Assembly (NCBI GenBank): GCA_020444775.1
Contig: JAGRHX010000255.1
Span: 1-8,332, forward strand
Length of the DNA stretch: 8,332 bases
DNA from: Gammaproteobacteria bacterium
GTDB lineage: Bacteria; Pseudomonadota; Gammaproteobacteria; HK1
Direction: 5' to 3'
Below the pieces are notes generated by a model. It was not told where the DNA came from and did not search any database. It saw only the letters and a list, made by a program, of their open reading frames with translations. Positions within the stretch are counted from its first letter, which is position 1; each line of letters opens with the position of its first letter. A program made the position numbers and the translations under genes. Below, in pieces: positions 5,902 through 8,332 of the stretch.

Positions 5902-6808
5902 GAAACGCCTCTACCTGATCATCATACTGCAACTGATTGTTTTCATTCCTGTTTCGTCCTTCGCTGACGGCACGGGAACAACCCTTAGAGAGAGCTTCGA
6001 TCCGGGTCTGCAAAAAGGCCTGGTGACGATGCTCGGGCGGTTGCATCTCGACCAGGCGGTCCGCGAAGGTCGGTTGAGCGTCGCGCTCGCCGACATCAGC
6101 GAGCTCGACCTGCCCCGGGTGGCCTCGGTCAACGGCGACCGCATGCTATACGCTGCGAGCCTGCCGAAGATAGCCATCCTGCTCGGTGCCTTTGTCGAGA
6201 TCGAACGCGGGCACATGCGTCTGGACGAGCCTACGCGTCGCTCGCTGACCGACATGATCAGGGTCTCGTCCAATCGCGATGCCACCGCCATGTTGAACCG
6301 GGTCGGCAAACGCAAGCTCATCAACATCCTCAGGTCGGACCGTTTTCGCCTCTACGATCCAACCGTCAACGGCGGCTTGTGGGTCGGCAAAGAGTATGGC
6401 AAGTCAGCCGCCTACCAACGTGATCCGCTACACAATCTCTCCCATGGCGCGACCGCCCTGCAGACCGCGCGTTTCTACTATCTGCTCGAGACCGGCAACC
6501 TGGTCGGCCCGCGTCTGACTCGCGAGATGAAGCGCATGCTCGGCAATCCGGGTATCCGCCACAAGTTCGTGAAAGGCCTGGCGGACATCCCCGGTGTGCG
6601 CATCTTCCGAAAGTCGGGTAGCTGGCGACACTGGCACGCCGACAGCGCCATCATCGAACAAGGCCCCTACAAGTACATCCTGGTCGGACTGGCCGAGGAC
6701 GCGGACGGTGGACGCTGGCTCGAGTCGATCGCGCGTGGGGCGCACCGGCTGGTCGTCCCGGGTCGCATGGCCGGCGGCCTGCGCAAGGTCTCGAATCGCA
6801 TCAACTGA
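5900..6808 (+). CDS. Exported serine hydrolase, class A beta-lactamase/PBP fold
   Basis: 302 residues from the chosen ATG. Residues 1-22 are a signal peptide (MKRLYL, an isoleucine-rich core, cleavage around SSFA-DG), so the enzyme acts in the periplasm or stays tethered to the membrane. The three active-site motifs of the penicillin-recognising fold are present in order and at normal spacing: S87-L-P-K90 (nucleophile and general base), S123-S-N125 (SxN) and K238-S-G240 (KTG-like). The omega-loop E-x-x-x-N pair used by true class A beta-lactamases for deacylation is not evident; the corresponding stretch reads TVNGGLWVGKEYG (155-167). A role as a beta-lactam-resistance enzyme is therefore less likely than a peptidoglycan peptide hydrolase or an uncharacterised 'Beta-lactamase2'-type enzyme. 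The GTG at 5867 could extend it by 11 residues but would put polar residues before the signal peptide. No clear Shine-Dalgarno precedes 5900. It is convergent with the second hydrolase, 35 bases away. Confidence 0.85.
   Translation: MKRLYLIIILQLIVFIPVSSFADGTGTTLRESFDPGLQKGLVTMLGRLHLDQAVREGRLSVALADISELDLPRVASVNGDRMLYAASLPKIAILLGAFVEIERGHMRLDEPTRRSLTDMIRVSSNRDATAMLNRVGKRKLINILRSDRFRLYDPTVNGGLWVGKEYGKSAAYQRDPLHNLSHGATALQTARFYYLLETGNLVGPRLTREMKRMLGNPGIRHKFVKGLADIPGVRIFRKSGSWRHWHADSAIIEQGPYKYILVGLAEDADGGRWLESIARGAHRLVVPGRMAGGLRKVSNRIN
5908..5912 (-). promoter_or_regulatory. Shine-Dalgarno site of the 427-residue carrier, inside the divergent gene
   Basis: The minus strand reads AGAGG, six bases before the ATG at 5901. 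These bases are codons 3-5 of the plus-strand hydrolase. The site supports the 5901 start and therefore the true overlap of the two divergent start codons. Confidence 0.5.
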
Positions 6809-6843
6809 GCGCCGAGCGACTTCGCGCCCGCGGCCACGTCGGG

Positions 6844-8244
6844 CTATTTCCGATCGGCGCCATGTCGCCGCTCGATCAATCGGTGAATCCGGGTCGCGAG
6901 GCTCTGATGATCCACCGCCGAGTTCTTGCGCAGCACATTCGACGTCAGCGTTACGATGTAATACAGCTCTCGGGTCTGGGCCGGTGCCTCGACGATGGCC
7001 ACCGAGTTCATCAAGTTCATCGCGTTGCCGTGGTACTTCTTGCACACGAACTCCGGCTCGGGCACGCACTTGTACAGCGAGCCCGACTTGAAGTAGACGG
7101 CGGCCTCGTTGAGCGCCGGTGACGAGGCATAACGTATCCGTCGCTCGGTCATGTACAGCAGCCGCTTGAGCTCGCGACTGGACCAGGCGTCGACCAGCTT
7201 GCCCTGCTCCATCTTCACAAGCAGCCGCATCAGCTCGCGGGTGGTGCCGTAGCTGCTGGTGCCCGGCACCTTCTGCTTGCCACGCCGGGTGAAGAAGCTG
7301 CCCTGGCGCAGCTGCTCCAGGTCCAGGCCATAGCGCGTCAATGGTGCCTGGATGGTCGCCTCCAGATCGTTGCTCAAGTCGGCCTTGGGGGTGTCCTCGA
7401 AATAGGCACGCGCGGTTTCGGCATCGACCGGATAGCGCTTGCCGAAGTGTTTGAGCAGCATTGCCTGCTCGAGGACCACGCTGGCCGCCGCGTTCGAGCT
7501 GGCCGACAGCATCCAGTCCAGGAACTCGAACAGTGAGCCCTGATCGCCGATGCGTAGCGGGCGCCGGGTCAGCTTGCGACGCTCACCGTCCCAGAAGCGA
7601 ACCGTATGGCTGTCGTGGACGATGAAGTCGGTGGCGGTGACCCGGGTCTCGCGCAGCACCCGCATGCGCGCCTCCAGGTCCTCGGGCCAGGCCTCGGCCA
7701 GCGCCTGGAACAGGGCCAGACCGACCATGATCTTGCCGACGCTGCCCGGATTGCGCGGCTGGGTCGCGGCGTGCTCGGCGTAACGCGGATTGTCCGGGTC
7801 GCTCAAGTCGAGCACCGACAGGCTGTAGACGTTGCTCCTGCCACCGAGCAGATTGACGATCTCTCGATTGAACTCCGGGTCCGGCGCGGGCAACTCGAGC
7901 TGCGGCCGGTCGGTCAGACGCAGGTCGACGCTTGCCAGCGGCAGGGTCTCGCCGGCACGCTTTTGCGGACCACGGACCTCGCCCTCGTGCATCAGGCGCG
8001 CGCCTTCGAGCCGCCGGATGCCGGTCTGCTCGCTGCCATAGATGGGGTAGGCCTCGACCGCGGTTCCGGCCAGACATGCCAGCAGCGCAAGTCCGCCGCA
8101 CAGCAGCCCTGGACGGCGCTGCTCTCGCCACAATCTGCGAGTCGGTGCGCGACGCGATGGTTCTCGGTCGTCGACGCGCGATCGGGTCGTCAGGTCGGCC
8201 GCGGCACGTTGCCGGGCCAGATGGAAATCGCTGGAAGCATTCAT
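6844..8244 (-). CDS. Membrane-anchored or exported serine hydrolase, beta-lactamase/PBP fold
   Basis: 466 residues. A basic N-terminal stretch of about 44 residues precedes a single hydrophobic segment (46-64) ending in AVEA, so this is either a signal anchor or a long-leader signal peptide. The rest is periplasmic. The catalytic motifs are S168-V-G-K171, S249-S-N251 and K386-S-G388, in the order and context of penicillin-recognising serine hydrolases. Residues 100-165 form an extra N-terminal segment before the nucleophile. The insertion between the second and third motifs is longer than in the neighbouring 302-residue enzyme. C393 and C401 just after the KSG motif could form a disulfide in the periplasm. 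No omega-loop glutamate is recognisable. The start at 8244 is supported by GAGG seven bases upstream and by an ATGA overlap with the upstream gene. Substrate unknown: a peptidoglycan carboxypeptidase/endopeptidase-like role or another acyl-enzyme hydrolysis is possible. Confidence 0.85.
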   Translation of the reverse strand: MNASSDFHLARQRAAADLTTRSRVDDREPSRRAPTRRLWREQRRPGLLCGGLALLACLAGTAVEAYPIYGSEQTGIRRLEGARLMHEGEVRGPQKRAGETLPLASVDLRLTDRPQLELPAPDPEFNREIVNLLGGRSNVYSLSVLDLSDPDNPRYAEHAATQPRNPGSVGKIMVGLALFQALAEAWPEDLEARMRVLRETRVTATDFIVHDSHTVRFWDGERRKLTRRPLRIGDQGSLFEFLDWMLSASSNAAASVVLEQAMLLKHFGKRYPVDAETARAYFEDTPKADLSNDLEATIQAPLTRYGLDLEQLRQGSFFTRRGKQKVPGTSSYGTTRELMRLLVKMEQGKLVDAWSSRELKRLLYMTERRIRYASSPALNEAAVYFKSGSLYKCVPEPEFVCKKYHGNAMNLMNSVAIVEAPAQTRELYYIVTLTSNVLRKNSAVDHQSLATRIHRLIERRHGADRK

Positions 8245-8332
8245 CGTGGAACCTCGGTGAGCAGGACGCTGCGCGTGTTCATGTCGTCGAGCCCGCTGTC
8301 GAGCGCATTCAGGTATTCATTGGCGCGCGCCT
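8241..8332 (-). CDS. C-terminal tail of an unrecognised protein (cut by window edge)
   Basis: The minus strand is open from the right edge to a TGA at 8241-8243, giving 29 residues that include ANEYLNALDSGLDDM and end in LLTEVPR. The stop overlaps the hydrolase start as ATGA, the usual sign of neighbouring genes in one operon, which is the main reason to believe it is a real gene end. The fragment is helical-looking and acidic, without a motif I can place in a family. No function is offered. Confidence 0.55.
   Translation of the reverse strand, partial: ARANEYLNALDSGLDDMNTRSVLLTEVPR
8252..8255 (-). promoter_or_regulatory. Shine-Dalgarno site of the 466-residue hydrolase
   Basis: The minus strand reads GAGG, seven bases before the ATG at 8244 and inside the end of the preceding gene. 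It supports the long N-terminus of the hydrolase and coupled translation. Confidence 0.5.

Noticed and set aside
4162..5967. 601-residue open frame on the plus strand, antisense to both NTT-like genes
   Set aside because: It crosses the junction of two convincing genes. Its translation is low-complexity (rich in Gln, Asp, Glu, His, Ala) with no domain. Long antisense frames of this kind are expected from GC-rich third codon positions.
6826..6844. Possible bidirectional terminator between the convergent hydrolase genes
   Set aside because: Only a 5-bp stem (GCCCG/CGGGC) with a nine-base loop and no T-run on either side. Too weak to call in GC-rich DNA.
6428..7069. 213-residue minus-strand frame spanning the two hydrolase gene ends
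   Set aside because: It overlaps two well-supported convergent genes and has no recognisable features.
5900..8244. Beta-lactam resistance genes
   Set aside because: The fold motifs are present, but the class A deacylation residues are not recognisable and no resistance context or mobile element is seen. A general serine-hydrolase call is safer.

Overview
This is a GC-rich bacterial window, densely coded and without tRNA, rRNA, CRISPR or insertion-sequence signals. The gene types (a DctPQM TRAP uptake operon, clear Shine-Dalgarno sites, ATGA stop/start overlaps, strong G/C in third codon positions) suggest a free-living proteobacterium. The overall flavour resembles GC-rich gammaproteobacteria such as Chromatiales, but that placement is an impression and not proven by the window.

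Layout. Positions 1-2085 (minus strand) hold a tripartite TRAP transporter in the order dctP (solute-binding protein), dctQ (small membrane subunit), dctM (large membrane subunit, cut by the left edge). Two perfect inverted repeats lie between dctP and dctQ. dctQ and dctM overlap by four bases. A 239-base non-coding stretch (2086-2324) precedes dctP and carries clustered inverted and direct repeats built on GATCCA. Positions 2325-5901 (minus strand) hold two adjacent membrane proteins of the nucleotide-transporter (ATP/ADP translocase-like, NTT) type. The first, 427 residues, is a bare membrane domain. The second, 749 residues, has the same kind of membrane domain followed by a charged linker and an alpha-helical, HEAT-like C-terminal domain. 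Positions 5900-6808 (plus strand) encode a secreted serine hydrolase of the class A beta-lactamase/penicillin-binding fold. Positions 6844-8244 (minus strand) encode a second, longer and divergent serine hydrolase of the same fold, preceded by the tail of an unrecognised gene (8241-8332) that overlaps it by four bases.

How the parts relate. The TRAP genes are an ordinary sodium-coupled organic-anion importer whose substrate cannot be read here. The more interesting part is 2325-8332. It has two dissimilar NTT-like carriers in tandem, one with a fused cytoplasmic-type HEAT-like module, beside two exported SxxK/SxN/KSG enzymes in opposite orientation. The start codons of the first carrier gene and the plus-strand hydrolase share bases at 5899-5902, so the two genes have no intergenic space and their promoters must lie inside each other's coding sequence. 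NTT proteins are best known from intracellular parasites and plastids, where they exchange or import nucleotides. A pair of them beside cell-wall-type hydrolases is the best candidate here for an undescribed functional module, but that link is inferred from gene order alone.
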